Source of the DNA: Bradyrhizobium commune
GTDB taxonomy: Bacteria; Pseudomonadota; Alphaproteobacteria; Rhizobiales; Xanthobacteraceae
Reading direction: 5' to 3'
Assembly (NCBI RefSeq): GCF_015624505.1
Contig: NZ_CP061379.1
Span: forward strand, 1,364,001-1,428,000
DNA length: 64,000 nt
Shown: positions 9,104-18,380 of the stretch, one piece after another
Layout of the letters: each line of letters opens with the position of its first letter
Position numbering within the stretch: position 1 is the first letter of the stretch
Made by a program: the position numbers and the translations under genes
Notes under the pieces: model-generated
The model's input: the letters and a program-made list of their open reading frames with translations, nothing else
Told to the model about the DNA's origin: nothing
Database searches by the model: none

Positions 9104-9290
9104 GGGTTGATCGACCTTTCCATTTCTCGCCGGTGCAGCCGTCGCAACGTGGTTAGCCGTTTCTTTGCGGCGAGCATTCGACATGCGATGACACGCCCTG
9201 ATGCCGTCTGTCCCTATCGCTAGGGACAGACGGCTGCGCCGCAGTGCGCTAGTCTCCCCTGAATCACACAACAATCCGGGAGAGGCCGCC

Positions 9291-10457
9291 TTGAGCACCG
9301 CGCCGCGCATCGACATCGACCCCTCGTCGTTCTGGGCCGATCCCTATCCGATGCTCGCGAAGCTGCGGAAAGAGGCGCCGATCGCCTTCGTGCCGCAGCT
9401 CGGCTCGACGTTACTCACAAGCCGTGACGACATCTCGATCTCCGAGAAGCAGATCGACGTGTTCTCCTCGCACCAGCCTGCTGGCCTGATGAACCGGCTG
9501 ATGGGCCATAACATGATGCGCAAGGACGGCGAGGCGCATCAGGTCGAGCGCCGCGCGATGTTTCCGACGGTGTCGCCGAAGACGGTGAAGGGCTACTGGA
9601 CCGCGCTGTTCCAGGCCCATGCGGATCGCATCATCGATGCGATCGAGCCAGGGCGCATCAACTTCATGCGCGACTTCGCGCTGCCGTTCTCCGGCGAATG
9701 CCTGAAGTCGATCACCGGTCTCACTAATATCGGTTTCGGCGAGATGGATGCGTGGTCGCAGGGCATGATCGAAGGCATCGCCAATTATGGCGGCGATCCC
9801 GCGGTCGAGGCGCGCTGCCATGCCGCAACGTCGGGCATCGATGCCGCGATCGACGACATTTTGCCGGTGATGCGCAAGCATCCCGATCAGAGCATCCTTG
9901 GCGTGCTCCTCGCCTCGGGCATGCCGATGGAGAGCGTGCGCGCGAATGTCAAACTCGCGATCTCCGGCGGCCAGAACGAGCCGCGCAAAGCGATCGCCGG
10001 CACGGTGTGGGCGCTGCTGACCCATCCCGACCAGCTCGACCTCGTGCGCAGGGGTGAGGTGACGTGGCTCCAGGCCTTCGAGGAATACGCCCGCTGGATC
10101 TCGCCGATCGGCATGTCGCCACGCCGCATCGCAAAACCCTGGACCATCCGCGATGTGTCGTTCGAGACCGACGAGCGCGTGTTCCTGATGTTCGGCTCCG
10201 CCAACCGCGACGAGAAACATTTTGAGCGCGCCGACCAGTTCGACGTGCGGCGCGACACCTCCAAGAGCGTTGCCTTCGGCGCCGGCCCGCATTTCTGCGC
10301 CGGCGCCTGGGCCTCGCGCGCGATGATCGCCGACGTCGCGCTGCCGACCCTGTTCGCGCGCGCCGGGAATATCGAGATCGCCGACGACGAGCCGGTGCGG
10401 ATCGGCGGCTGGGCGTTCCGCGGCTTGCAGAATCTGCCGGTGAGATGGCTGCATTAG
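9291..10457 (+). CDS. cytochrome P450
   Basis: 388 residues from a TTG start at 9291, chosen because GGGAGAG sits seven bases upstream; the open frame extends to 9201 without a comparable site. The heme-binding loop FGAGPHFCAGAW with the axial Cys is near residue 340, and the K-helix ExxR is EEYAR. The I-helix reads AISGGQNEPRK, in place of the usual AGxDTT oxygen-activation motif. Soluble, about 390 residues, hence a class I bacterial P450 needing a ferredoxin and a reductase. Neither is adjacent. The substrate is unknown. Confidence 0.88.
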   Translation: MSTAPRIDIDPSSFWADPYPMLAKLRKEAPIAFVPQLGSTLLTSRDDISISEKQIDVFSSHQPAGLMNRLMGHNMMRKDGEAHQVERRAMFPTVSPKTVKGYWTALFQAHADRIIDAIEPGRINFMRDFALPFSGECLKSITGLTNIGFGEMDAWSQGMIEGIANYGGDPAVEARCHAATSGIDAAIDDILPVMRKHPDQSILGVLLASGMPMESVRANVKLAISGGQNEPRKAIAGTVWALLTHPDQLDLVRRGEVTWLQAFEEYARWISPIGMSPRRIAKPWTIRDVSFETDERVFLMFGSANRDEKHFERADQFDVRRDTSKSVAFGAGPHFCAGAWASRAMIADVALPTLFARAGNIEIADDEPVRIGGWAFRGLQNLPVRWLH

Positions 10458-10830
10458 CCCGGAAAGGGCCCGTCCATCCCGAGCGCCGCCATGATGCCAT
10501 TATGCCCCTGTTTTGCCCGACGAGTCAAATCGACTTCGGATAATACGTAAGCTGTTGTTTCGTATGCCCCGGCTACTGTGCATGGGGTTGTTTTCGATGT
10601 TTTTGTTGTCCGGCGGCCAGAGCCTTCCGCCGAGCGCGCCGGGTTCTCACATTCGCGTGCGGGAAAATTCTCCCTGCGTTCGCTCCGCCGCTTGAAAGAT
10701 TAAACACGCGCACCGTGTCGCGCGCAGTGCTCGCATCGCTATTTTTCCGCGCGTCTCGACACCTCCGATAGCGCGCACCATCATTCCCGCATCGCAAGCA
10801 ATGACGGCCGCGTACGGCCGGGAGTGTGGA
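10458..10830. other. intergenic region upstream of ssuA
   Basis: About 370 bp with no gene I trust. A 60-codon frame at 10513-10695 begins MPDESNRLRI and has a hydrophobic middle, but it lacks a ribosome site and lies in sequence that looks like a dispersed noncoding element (TGCCCCTGTTTTGCCCGACG and following, from 10501). The promoter of the sulfonate operon must lie in the last 150 bp. Confidence 0.35.
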
Positions 10831-11781
10831 ATGCAGCGTCGTGACTTCTTGAGACTCTCTGTTGGAACAGCAGCCGCAGCTGCATTTGCCCCGCACGCGA
10901 ACGCGCAAGGCGCAGTGAAGGAGATCCGTATCGGCTACCAGAAGAACGGCGTGCTGGTCATCACGCGCCAGCAGGCCGCCTTGGAAAAACATTTCACGCC
11001 GCAAGGTGTCGCGGTGAAATGGGTGGAGTTCTCGTCCGGCCCGCCGATGATGGAAGCGATGAATGTCGGCAGCGTCGATTACGGCGCGGTCGGCGATTCG
11101 CCGCCGGTGTTCGCCCAGGCCGCGGGCGCCGCGATCGTCTATGCCGCCGGCCAGCCCGTCACCAACGGCCAGGGCATTCTGGTGCCGAAGGACTCGCCGA
11201 TCCGTTCCATCGCCGAGCTGAAGGGCAAGCGCATCGGCTTCACCAAGGGCTCCAGCGCCCACAACATCGTGGTGCAGACGCTGGAGAAGGCGGGGCTCAC
11301 CTATGCCGACATCACGCCGGTCTATCTGACGCCGCCGGACGCAGGCCCTGCCTTCGCCAATGGCAGCATCGAGGCCTGGTCGATCTGGGATCCCTATTTT
11401 GCGATCGGCGAGACCAGGCAGAACGGTCGCATCCTCGTCAACGCCAACGAGATCACCAAGACCAACTCCTTCTACATCGCCAACCGCGACTTTGCGAAGA
11501 ACCACGGCGCGGTGTTGCAGCAGATCATCGACGTCACCGCGGCAACCGCCGCCTGGGCCGAGCAACATCGCGACGAGGTTGCAAAGTCGCTCGCAGCCGT
11601 CACCGGCATTCCCCTCGATATCCAGACCATCGCAGCCGACCGCTCGTCCTACGCGGTCGGCCCCGTCACCGACGACATCGTCGCGACCCAGCAGGGCGTC
11701 GCCGATCGCTTCTACAAGCTCGGCCTGATCCCAAAACCCGTCGTTGTCGGCGACATCGTCTGGCGCAATCCGGCCGCGTGA
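10831..11781 (+). CDS. ssuA: aliphatic sulfonate ABC transporter substrate-binding protein
   Basis: 316 residues. The N-terminus MQRRDFLRLSVG followed by an Ala-rich stretch and HANAQ is a Tat-type signal peptide, so the protein is periplasmic. The mature part matches the SsuA/TauA fold: EIRIGYQKNG, then FSSGPPMMEAMNVGSVDYG and KGKRIGFTKGSSAHN. It delivers alkanesulfonates to the SsuBC importer. The ATG at 10831 is preferred to an upstream one at 10801 because it gives an exact Tat signal. It heads an operon with ssuD, ssuC, ssuB and a flavin reductase, presumably induced by sulfur limitation. Confidence 0.9.
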   Translation: MQRRDFLRLSVGTAAAAAFAPHANAQGAVKEIRIGYQKNGVLVITRQQAALEKHFTPQGVAVKWVEFSSGPPMMEAMNVGSVDYGAVGDSPPVFAQAAGAAIVYAAGQPVTNGQGILVPKDSPIRSIAELKGKRIGFTKGSSAHNIVVQTLEKAGLTYADITPVYLTPPDAGPAFANGSIEAWSIWDPYFAIGETRQNGRILVNANEITKTNSFYIANRDFAKNHGAVLQQIIDVTAATAAWAEQHRDEVAKSLAAVTGIPLDIQTIAADRSSYAVGPVTDDIVATQQGVADRFYKLGLIPKPVVVGDIVWRNPAA

Positions 11782-11820
11782 ACCGTGCCGACCAGCCTTC
11801 CCATTTCAAGAGGTTCGAAC

Positions 11821-11907
11821 ATGAAGCGGATCGTTCAACGCGTGATCGCGGCCATCGTCCTCTCCGTCGGCGTCGTGGCCGCCGCGGTCGGCACGACCTA
11901 CGGCTAG
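11821..11907 (+). CDS. 28-residue membrane micro-ORF between ssuA and ssuD
   Basis: ATG at 11821 with AAGAGG seven bases upstream, TAG at 11905-11907. The peptide starts MKRIVQR and continues as one hydrophobic helix ([17 protein letters not shown]) ending TTYG. It lies 39 bp after ssuA and 10 bp before ssuD, on the same strand, so it would be cotranscribed. A basic N-terminus and single helix fit a small inner-membrane peptide. Its role is unknown. A leader or coupling function for ssuD translation is an alternative. Confidence 0.55.
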   Translation: MKRIVQRVIAAIVLSVGVVAAAVGTTYG

Positions 11908-11917
11908 GAGCACGTCC

Positions 11918-13075
11918 ATGAGCAACAGCAACATCCTCTGGTTCCTGCCGACCCATGGCGATGGCCGTTATCTCGGCACCGCCACCGGCGGCCGCGAGGT
12001 CAACTTCAGCTATCTACGCCAGATCGCGCAGGCCGCCGACCAGCTCGGCTATTACGGCGTGCTGCTGCCGACCGGGCGCTCCTGCGAGGATTCCTGGATC
12101 GTCGCCTCCGCGGTCGCGCCGTTCACCGAGCGGCTGCGCTATCTCGTGGCGGTTCGCCCCGGCCTGCAATCGCCGAGCGTCGCGGCGCGGATGACCGCGA
12201 CGCTCGACCGTGTCACAGGCGGCCGGCTGCTCATCAACGTCGTCACCGGCGGCGATCCCGTCGAGAACGGGGGTGACGGCATCTTCCTCGGCCATGACGA
12301 GCGCTACGAGGTCACCCGCGAGTTCCTCGACGTCTATAGCGACCTGCTCGCGGGCAAGACCGTCAATGTCGAGGGCAAGCACATCCGCATCGAGGACGGG
12401 CGCCTGCTGTTCCACCCCGTGCAGTCGCCGCGCCCGCCGCTTTATTTTGGCGGCTCCTCCGATGCCGGCATCGACGTCGCCGTCGACACCGTCGACAAAT
12501 ATCTCACCTGGGGCGAGCCGCCGGCGCAGGTTGCCGAGAAGATCGCGAAGGTGAGGGACGTCGCCGCCGCGCGCGGGCGAAAGCTCTCCTTCGGCATCCG
12601 CCTTCATGTGATCGTTCGCGAGACCAACGACGAGGCCTGGCGCGCCGCGGACGAGCTGATCAGGCATGTCAGCGACGAGACCATTGCCACCGCGCAGAAG
12701 ACCTTTGCGCGCATGGACTCCGTCGGCCAGCAGCGCATGGCGCAGCTGCATGGCGGCCGGCGCGACAAGCTCGAGATCAGCCCGAACCTCTGGGCCGGCG
12801 TCGGCCTCGTGCGCGGCGGCGCCGGCACGGCGCTGGTCGGCGATGCCGAGACCGTCGCGGCCCGCATCCGGGAGTATCGGGACATCGGCATCGATACCTT
12901 CATCATGTCGGGCTACCCGCATCTGGAGGCAGCCTACCGCTTCGCCGAGCTGGTGTTCCCGCTGCTCTCGCTCGGGCAGGGCAGCAACGTGACGCGGCTG
13001 CATCCCAACCACGGTCCGTTCGGCGAGACCGTCGGCAACGACTTCCGCCCCCACAAGCAAGCCTCGCAATCATGA
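11918..13075 (+). CDS. ssuD: FMNH2-dependent alkanesulfonate monooxygenase
   Basis: 385 residues, the usual SsuD size. It converts alkanesulfonates to aldehyde and sulfite with reduced FMN and oxygen in the cytoplasm. Recognisable segments: [15 protein letters not shown] at the start, TGRSCEDSW containing the conserved active-site-region Cys, FGGSSDAGI in the phosphate-binding part, and SGYPHLEEA-type residues ([14 protein letters not shown]) near the end. AGGAG stands upstream of the ATG. Its stop overlaps the ssuC start (ATGA), showing tight translational coupling. Confidence 0.95.
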   Translation: MSNSNILWFLPTHGDGRYLGTATGGREVNFSYLRQIAQAADQLGYYGVLLPTGRSCEDSWIVASAVAPFTERLRYLVAVRPGLQSPSVAARMTATLDRVTGGRLLINVVTGGDPVENGGDGIFLGHDERYEVTREFLDVYSDLLAGKTVNVEGKHIRIEDGRLLFHPVQSPRPPLYFGGSSDAGIDVAVDTVDKYLTWGEPPAQVAEKIAKVRDVAAARGRKLSFGIRLHVIVRETNDEAWRAADELIRHVSDETIATAQKTFARMDSVGQQRMAQLHGGRRDKLEISPNLWAGVGLVRGGAGTALVGDAETVAARIREYRDIGIDTFIMSGYPHLEAAYRFAELVFPLLSLGQGSNVTRLHPNHGPFGETVGNDFRPHKQASQS

Positions 13076-13878
13076 GCCTCATCGACGGCATCTCGCTTCC
13101 GCGGAAGCTTCGGCTGCCACGCGCTGACGGCCTGGTCCAGTGGATCGTGCCGCTCGCCATCATCGCGATCTGGCAGCTCGCCAGCGTCACCGGCTTCGTG
13201 TCGACGCGGGTGCTGCCGGCGCCGAGCGACGTCGCGCTCGCCGGCTGGAAGCTGCTGCTCTCCGGCGAGCTCGTCCGCAACATCTGGGTGTCGTTCTGGC
13301 GCGCCTCGATCGGCTTTCTGATCGGTGGCAGCATCGGCTTCGCCTTCGGGCTCGCCAACGGTCTGTCGCAGCGTTCGGCAAAGCTCACCGACACCACGCT
13401 CCAGATGGTGCGCAACGTGCCGCATCTGGCGCTGATCCCGCTGGTGATCCTCTGGTTCGGCATCGACGAGAGCGCCAAGCTGTTTCTCGTGGCGCTCGGG
13501 GTGTTCTTCCCGATCTACCTCAACACGCTGCACGGCATCCGCACCGTCGATCCCCAGCTCGTCGAGATGGGCCGCATCTACGGCATGACCGATGGTGAAT
13601 CGTTTCGCCGCGTGATCTTCCCCGGCGCGCTGCCCTCGATCTTCGTCGGCATCCGCTTTGCGCTCGGCATCATGTGGCTGACGCTGATCGTCGCCGAGAC
13701 CATCGCGGCCTCGTCCGGCCTCGGCTACATGGCGATGCAGGCGCGCGAGTTCATGCAGATCGACATCGTCGTGCTCTCGATCCTGATCTACGCCCTGCTC
13801 GGCAAGCTCGCCGACACCGCCTCCCGCGTGCTGGAGCGCCTGACGCTCGCCTGGCACCCCGCCTTCCAGAATGGTTGA
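13072..13878 (+). CDS. ssuC: aliphatic sulfonate ABC transporter permease
   Basis: 268 residues with about six membrane helices. The BPD_transp_1 domain carries the EAA-type loop region [30 protein letters not shown] that contacts the ATPase. The closest family is SsuC/TauC/NitT permeases. It starts inside the ssuD stop codon and ends overlapping the ssuB start by eight bases, so the three genes are one coupled unit. Confidence 0.93.
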   Translation: MSLIDGISLPRKLRLPRADGLVQWIVPLAIIAIWQLASVTGFVSTRVLPAPSDVALAGWKLLLSGELVRNIWVSFWRASIGFLIGGSIGFAFGLANGLSQRSAKLTDTTLQMVRNVPHLALIPLVILWFGIDESAKLFLVALGVFFPIYLNTLHGIRTVDPQLVEMGRIYGMTDGESFRRVIFPGALPSIFVGIRFALGIMWLTLIVAETIAASSGLGYMAMQAREFMQIDIVVLSILIYALLGKLADTASRVLERLTLAWHPAFQNG

Positions 13879-14722
13879 GAGTGACATGCAGAGAGCGCTT
13901 CGTACGTCCCTTCCCGAAACCGAGCTCGCCAGCCGCGCCAATTTTGCGCCGGCGGCCCGCGAGGTGCGCGAGGAGCGCCCGGTCCACAGCAGCGGCCTGC
14001 CGCTCAGCATCCGCGGCCTGCGCAAATCTTTCGGCGACAACGAGGTGCTGCGCGGCATCGACCTGCACATCCCGGCCGGCCAGTTCGTCGCGATCGTCGG
14101 AAAGAGCGGCTGCGGCAAGAGCACGCTGTTGCGCCTCATCGCCGGCCTGGAAAAGATCGACGCCGGCAGCATCGGCTTTGGTGACGATATCCAGCCCGAG
14201 GACATCCGCGTGATGTTCCAGGAGCCGCGGCTGTTGCCCTGGGCCCGAGTGCTTTCCAATGTCGAGGTCGGCCTCGGCCGCGACCGCGCTTCCGATGACG
14301 CGCAGTCGCGGGCGGAGAAGGCGCTCGCCGAGGTCGGGCTCGCCGACAAGCGCGACCAGTGGCCCGCGGTGCTGTCGGGCGGCCAGAAGCAGCGCGTCGC
14401 GCTCGCGCGCGCACTGGTGTCGCGTCCCCGCGTGCTCGCCTTCGACGAGCCGCTCGGCGCGCTGGATGCGCTGACCCGCATTTCGATGCAGCGGCTCTTG
14501 GAGCGGGTCTGGCGCGACCAGGGTTTTACCGCGATCCTGGTAACCCATGATGTGGCCGAGGCGGTCGCGCTGGCCGACCGGGTGCTGGTGATCGAGCAGG
14601 GCCGCATCGCCCACGACGTGATGGTTAATGCGGCGCGCCCCCGCCAGCGCGGCTCGGTCGAGCTCGCCGGCCTCGAAGGCTCGATCCTGAGCCACCTTTT
14701 GTCGGCGGACGATCGTACCTAG
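13871..14722 (+). CDS. ssuB: aliphatic sulfonate ABC transporter ATP-binding protein
   Basis: 283 residues. Walker [11 protein letters not shown]-loop [12 protein letters not shown], signature [15 protein letters not shown], Walker [14 protein letters not shown] and the switch His in VTHDVAEA are all present. The Q-loop-following EPRLLPW segment is typical of the nitrate/sulfonate/taurine ATPases. A 35-residue N-terminal extension precedes the domain; a start at the ATG at 13886 is also possible. It energises uptake through SsuC. Confidence 0.93.
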   Translation: MVESDMQRALRTSLPETELASRANFAPAAREVREERPVHSSGLPLSIRGLRKSFGDNEVLRGIDLHIPAGQFVAIVGKSGCGKSTLLRLIAGLEKIDAGSIGFGDDIQPEDIRVMFQEPRLLPWARVLSNVEVGLGRDRASDDAQSRAEKALAEVGLADKRDQWPAVLSGGQKQRVALARALVSRPRVLAFDEPLGALDALTRISMQRLLERVWRDQGFTAILVTHDVAEAVALADRVLVIEQGRIAHDVMVNAARPRQRGSVELAGLEGSILSHLLSADDRT

Positions 14723-14754
14723 ATAGAGGGGACCCCATTTTCGGGGAGCATGCC

Positions 14755-15336
14755 ATGAATCTAGTGCCCCGCGACCTCATGACCGAAATCCCCGTCTCGT
14801 CCGTCGATTTCCGCAACGCCATGCGTCACCTGACCGGCGGCGTCAGCATCATCACCGCCGGGCGGGGCAGGGACATCACCGGCATGACGGTTACATCCGT
14901 AACCTCGCTGTCGGTCGAGCCGCCGACGCTGCTGGTCAGCATCAACCGCGATGCCTCGTCCTTTCCGCTGATCAAGCGCCACGGCGCTTTTGGGGTCAGC
15001 ATCCTCAATGCCGACCAGCTCGATGTCGCTGAACGCTTTGCCGGCAAGGGCGGGTTGAAGGGCGCCGATCGTTTTGCAGGCGCGCAATGGGTGACGTCGG
15101 TCTCCGGCGTTCCGCTGCTGGTCGGCGCGCTGTCGGCGTTCGACTGCGAGGTCGAGGAGATCGTCGAGCGGCATTCGCATGGCATCGTCATCGGCCGTAT
15201 CAGGGACATCAAGAATTCGACCCGCAACGCGGCGCTCGCTTATTGGCATGGCCAGTATGTGGCGGTCGACCAGGACGAAGATGCGGTGAAGCTTGCCGAT
15301 GTCAGCGTTCCCGCGCGTGGCCGGCGCGGCGTTTGA
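14755..15336 (+). CDS. flavin reductase-like protein, probable FMNH2 supplier for SsuD
   Basis: 193 residues of the HpaC/flavin_reduct (DIM6/NTAB) family: FRNAMRHLTGGVSIIT at the start, GMTVTSVTSLSVEPPTLLVSIN, FGVSILNADQ and HGIVIGRI. It reduces FMN with NAD(P)H. It is not an SsuE-type FMN_red flavodoxin-fold protein, so this operon uses a different reductase class for the same job. It lies 32 bp after ssuB, with GGGAGC before the ATG. Confidence 0.85.
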   Translation: MNLVPRDLMTEIPVSSVDFRNAMRHLTGGVSIITAGRGRDITGMTVTSVTSLSVEPPTLLVSINRDASSFPLIKRHGAFGVSILNADQLDVAERFAGKGGLKGADRFAGAQWVTSVSGVPLLVGALSAFDCEVEEIVERHSHGIVIGRIRDIKNSTRNAALAYWHGQYVAVDQDEDAVKLADVSVPARGRRGV

Positions 15337-15422
15337 TCGCGCGCGCAGGCTGGCCTTTTCCGCAGCAGCGCTCTAGAAGCGCTGCCTGAGCCTTCCCGCC
15401 GGGACGGCATTGGAGCGGAACG

Positions 15423-15578
15423 ATGAAGCGCGTCGCGACCTGGGCCTTCTATGCCATCGGCGCGCTGGCGATCGCCTATCTCGCGCTGTTCGCCTATGCG
15501 ACCTTCCGCGGCCAGCCGATCATTCCCGGCGACCCCATCCACATCTTCCGCAAGCCGGATGCGCCGAATTATTCGTGA
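15423..15578 (+). CDS. 51-residue membrane protein at the end of the ssu operon
   Basis: The ATG at 15423 has GGAGCGGAA just upstream; TGA at 15576-15578. The peptide starts MKRVATWAFYAIGALAIAYL, which is one membrane helix running on to LFAYATF, followed by a 25-residue polar tail (GDPIHIFRKPDAPNYS). It lies 86 bp after the flavin reductase gene on the same strand. I recognise no family. Codon use and the ribosome site support a real gene. Confidence 0.55.
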   Translation: MKRVATWAFYAIGALAIAYLALFAYATFRGQPIIPGDPIHIFRKPDAPNYS

Positions 15579-15590
15579 GATCCCACGAAA

Positions 15591-16736
15591 TCACCCCCGC
15601 AGGATTGCCAGCGCCAATGCCTGCGCGCGCGGCACGATGCTGTCGATCTCGAGATATTCCTCCGGCGTGTGCGCGAGACCGCCGACCGGCCCGAGGCCGC
15701 AGATGGTCGGCGTGCCGACCGCAGCGGTGAAGCCGGAATCGGCGCAGCCACCGGAGAACTCGCCCTCGACCGTGAGGCCGGCCTGCTTGGCGGCCGCCTG
15801 ATAGCCTTCGAACAGCGCCTTCGAGGCCTCGCTCTGCACCACCGGCACGAACTCGCCCTTGATCGTCAGCACAGCGCTGGTGCCCGGCACGTAGGAGGTC
15901 GCGACGATCTTTTCGATCTCGGCCATCACGCGCGCGCGGTCCGCCGGATCGACGTAACGCATGTCGATCTGGCCTTCCGCATAAGGGGCGGTGGTGTTGA
16001 CGGACTGACCACCGGAGATGAGGCCGACATTCAGCGTGATGCCTTTGTTCAGGTCAGTCAGCGCATGGATGTGCATGATCTTGTGCGCAAGCTCGCCGAT
16101 CGCGCTGACGCCCGCGGAAAAATTGGCGCCGGAATGCGCGGCCTTGCCGGTGATGGCCATGTGCATGAAGATGCCGCCCTTGCGGCTGGTGACGACGTTG
16201 CCGGTCGGGCGGCCCGGCTCGGAATTGAACACGGCGCGCGCGGCGCGCCCCTCGCGCTCGATCACCGGACGCGATGAGGGCGAGCCGATCTCCTCGTCGG
16301 AGGTGATCAGCACCTTGATCGGATGCGGTGAGCCGCCGAATTTGTGGAAGGCGGTCGCCACGAACACGTTCATGACGAGGCCCGACTTCATGTCGGCAAC
16401 GCCAGGACCGTAAGCGCGCTTGTCCTTGATCGTGAACGGACGGCGTCCGGCCTCGCCCTTGCCGAACACGGTGTCGCGATGCCCCATCAACAGCACCGGC
16501 TTCTCGTTGCTGCCTGGCTTTGCCACCTCGGCATGGATCGCGTCGCCAAAGCCGTCATGGCTTTCCCGCCGGAACGGAATGCCGTGCTCGGAAAAGTGCC
16601 GCTCGAACCGCGCACCGACGGCATCGACGCCTTCCTTGTCATAGGACCCGGAATCGATGTTCACGACATCGCGCAACAGATCGATCATCGCCTGCCGCTG
16701 CGTCGCCAGCCAATCCGTGATTTGAGCTTCAGACAT
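15591..16736 (-). CDS. M20-family metallopeptidase (carboxypeptidase G2-like)
   Basis: 381 residues. The zinc-binding features are LLMGHRDTVF (His and Asp), GPGVADMKSG, the catalytic glutamates in ITSDEEIGSPSS, and GGCADSGFT near the C-terminus. The dimerisation domain occupies about residues 190-290. Relatives hydrolyse C-terminal glutamate or acyl amino acids. There is no signal peptide, so the enzyme is likely cytoplasmic. It converges with the small ORF at 15423-15578, leaving only 12 bp between the stops. Confidence 0.88.
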   Translation of the reverse strand: MSEAQITDWLATQRQAMIDLLRDVVNIDSGSYDKEGVDAVGARFERHFSEHGIPFRRESHDGFGDAIHAEVAKPGSNEKPVLLMGHRDTVFGKGEAGRRPFTIKDKRAYGPGVADMKSGLVMNVFVATAFHKFGGSPHPIKVLITSDEEIGSPSSRPVIEREGRAARAVFNSEPGRPTGNVVTSRKGGIFMHMAITGKAAHSGANFSAGVSAIGELAHKIMHIHALTDLNKGITLNVGLISGGQSVNTTAPYAEGQIDMRYVDPADRARVMAEIEKIVATSYVPGTSAVLTIKGEFVPVVQSEASKALFEGYQAAAKQAGLTVEGEFSGGCADSGFTAAVGTPTICGLGPVGGLAHTPEEYLEIDSIVPRAQALALAILRG

Positions 16737-16827
16737 GTGGTCCCTCGCATGGTTCTCAGGCGGGGTTATAGGCCGTTGCGCGGACTTGACCTAGTCGCCC
16801 GATGCGGTGCGGCCATGTCTCTCCACC

Positions 16828-16853
16828 GTCGTCCCGGCCTTCGCCGGGACGAC
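16828..16853. repeat. perfect GC-rich palindrome
   Basis: GTCGTCCCGGC and GCCGGGACGAC form an 11-bp perfect stem with loop CTTC. The same unit recurs at 22772-22799 and 22884-22911, so it is a dispersed repeat and not a local terminator. Confidence 0.7.
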
Positions 16854-16883
16854 ACCATATATTTGGCTGGTAGGGTGGCCTCC

Positions 16884-16912
16884 AAAAAAATGCCCGGGAC
16901 TGAGCCCGGGCA
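16884..16912 (-). terminator. Rho-independent terminator of the fliF-flbD operon
   Basis: On the minus strand a stem TGCCCGGG / CCCGGGCA with a six-base loop is followed by seven T residues (A-run 16884-16890 on the plus strand). It lies 29 bp past the stop of flbD and ends the flagellar transcription unit. Confidence 0.85.
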
Positions 16913-16941
16913 CTTGTAGTCGCAATCAGCGCGGACGCTGC

Positions 16942-18327
16942 CTACGCCCCCATCACCGGCATCCGCGGATATTCACCCGGCGTTCCCGCCGGCGTAATCG
17001 GAATGCCGCCGTCGGAATATTCGTTGAGCTTGTTGCGCAGCGTGCGGATCGAGATGCCGAGGATGTTGGCGGCATGGGTCCGGTTGCCGAGGCAGTGCTT
17101 CAGCGTCTCCAGGATCAGGTCGCGTTCGACGTCGGCGACGGTGCGCCCCACGAGCGCCCGCGTCACCTGCTCGGCGGCCATGGTGGCATGCGCCACCGCA
17201 GGTGCGGTCTTGGCGAGATCGAGGCGGTCGCCGTCCGGGGTGAGGATCGCATCGGGCCCGATCTCGTCGCCCTGTGCCATCAGCACCGCGCGGTGCATGG
17301 TGTTTTCGAGCTCGCGGACGTTGCCCTGCCAGCGGTTGGTGGAGAGCACGCGGCGGGCGTCAGCCGAGATCGGGCGCATCGGCACGCCGTTGGCCTCGGC
17401 ATATTTTTTCACGAAATGCTGGGCGAGCTCCAAAATGTCGGCGGGGCGCTCGCGCAGCGGCGGGATCTTCAAATTCACGACGTTGAGGCGGAACAGCAGG
17501 TCCTCGCGGAACGTGCCTTCGCGCACGGCCTCGGCCAGGTTGCGGTTCGAGGTCGCGATGATGCGGATGTCGACGGGTACCGGCTTGGTGCCGCCGACGC
17601 GGTCGATCACGCGCTCCTGGATCGCGCGCAGCAGTTTCGATTGCAGGCGGACGTCCATCTCGGAGATTTCGTCGAGCAGCAGCGTGCCGCCGGTGGCCTC
17701 CTCGAACTTGCCGATGCGGCGGGCGATCGCGCCGGTGAAGGCGCCCTTTTCGTGACCGAACAGCTCGGATTCCAGCAGATGCTCGGGGATCGCCGCGCAG
17801 TTGATGGAGATGAACGGGCGCTTGGCGCGGGTCGAGCGGGTGTAGACGTAGCGGGCCAGCACTTCCTTGCCGGTGCCGGATTCGCCTGTGATCATCACCG
17901 AGGCGTCCGAGCCCGCGATCTGCTGGGCGAGCTTGACGACCTTCGCCATGGCCTCGTCGCGATAGATCAGCTCGCGGGAATCGTTGGCGACGGCTGCGAG
18001 CACCGCGGCGATCAGCTCCGGATCCGGCGGCAGCGGGATGTATTCCTTGGCGCCGGCGTGGATCGCGGCGACCGCGGCGCGGGCGTCGTTGGTGATGCCG
18101 CAGGCGACGATCGGGGCGTGGATGTGCTCGGCCTCGAGCCGCATCACGAGGTCGCGGATGTCGAGGGCGACGTCGACCAGCAGGAGGTCGGCGCCCTTGC
18201 CGCCGCGCAGCACGCGCAAGGCCTGCTCGTGATCCTCCGCATGGGTCACGGTGGCGCCGTTCTCCATCGCGATCTTGGTGGCGGTGGTGAGCTGGCCCTT
18301 CAATGTGCCAACGATGAGAAGCCGCAT
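16942..18327 (-). CDS. flbD: sigma-54-dependent flagellar transcriptional regulator FlbD
   Basis: 461 residues. An N-terminal receiver-like domain (1-115) is followed by an AAA+ sigma-54 activator domain with Walker A GESGTGKE, the sigma-54-contact loop GAFTGA, Walker B GGTLLLDEISEM and the R-finger region FREDLLFRLNV. A Fis-type helix-turn-helix follows (NRTHAANILGISIRTLRNKL). In Caulobacter, FlbD switches on late flagellar genes and represses fliF. The receiver lacks the usual acidic pocket near the start, and only VDVALD suggests a candidate Asp, as in other FlbD proteins. It is the last gene of the fliF operon. Confidence 0.93.
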   Translation of the reverse strand: MRLLIVGTLKGQLTTATKIAMENGATVTHAEDHEQALRVLRGGKGADLLLVDVALDIRDLVMRLEAEHIHAPIVACGITNDARAAVAAIHAGAKEYIPLPPDPELIAAVLAAVANDSRELIYRDEAMAKVVKLAQQIAGSDASVMITGESGTGKEVLARYVYTRSTRAKRPFISINCAAIPEHLLESELFGHEKGAFTGAIARRIGKFEEATGGTLLLDEISEMDVRLQSKLLRAIQERVIDRVGGTKPVPVDIRIIATSNRNLAEAVREGTFREDLLFRLNVVNLKIPPLRERPADILELAQHFVKKYAEANGVPMRPISADARRVLSTNRWQGNVRELENTMHRAVLMAQGDEIGPDAILTPDGDRLDLAKTAPAVAHATMAAEQVTRALVGRTVADVERDLILETLKHCLGNRTHAANILGISIRTLRNKLNEYSDGGIPITPAGTPGEYPRMPVMGA

Positions 18328-18380
18328 GTCAGTCTCCTGTCCGTCTGTTCGCGCTGCCGCGCGTCATTCCTTGCAATTGC

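Noticed and set aside
10513..10695. 60-codon frame upstream of ssuA
   Set aside because: No ribosome site and it lies in sequence that looks like a dispersed noncoding repeat.
12934..14607. 557-codon minus-strand frame antisense to ssuC and ssuB
   Set aside because: Ser/Arg-rich shadow translation; the plus-strand ABC genes carry all motifs.
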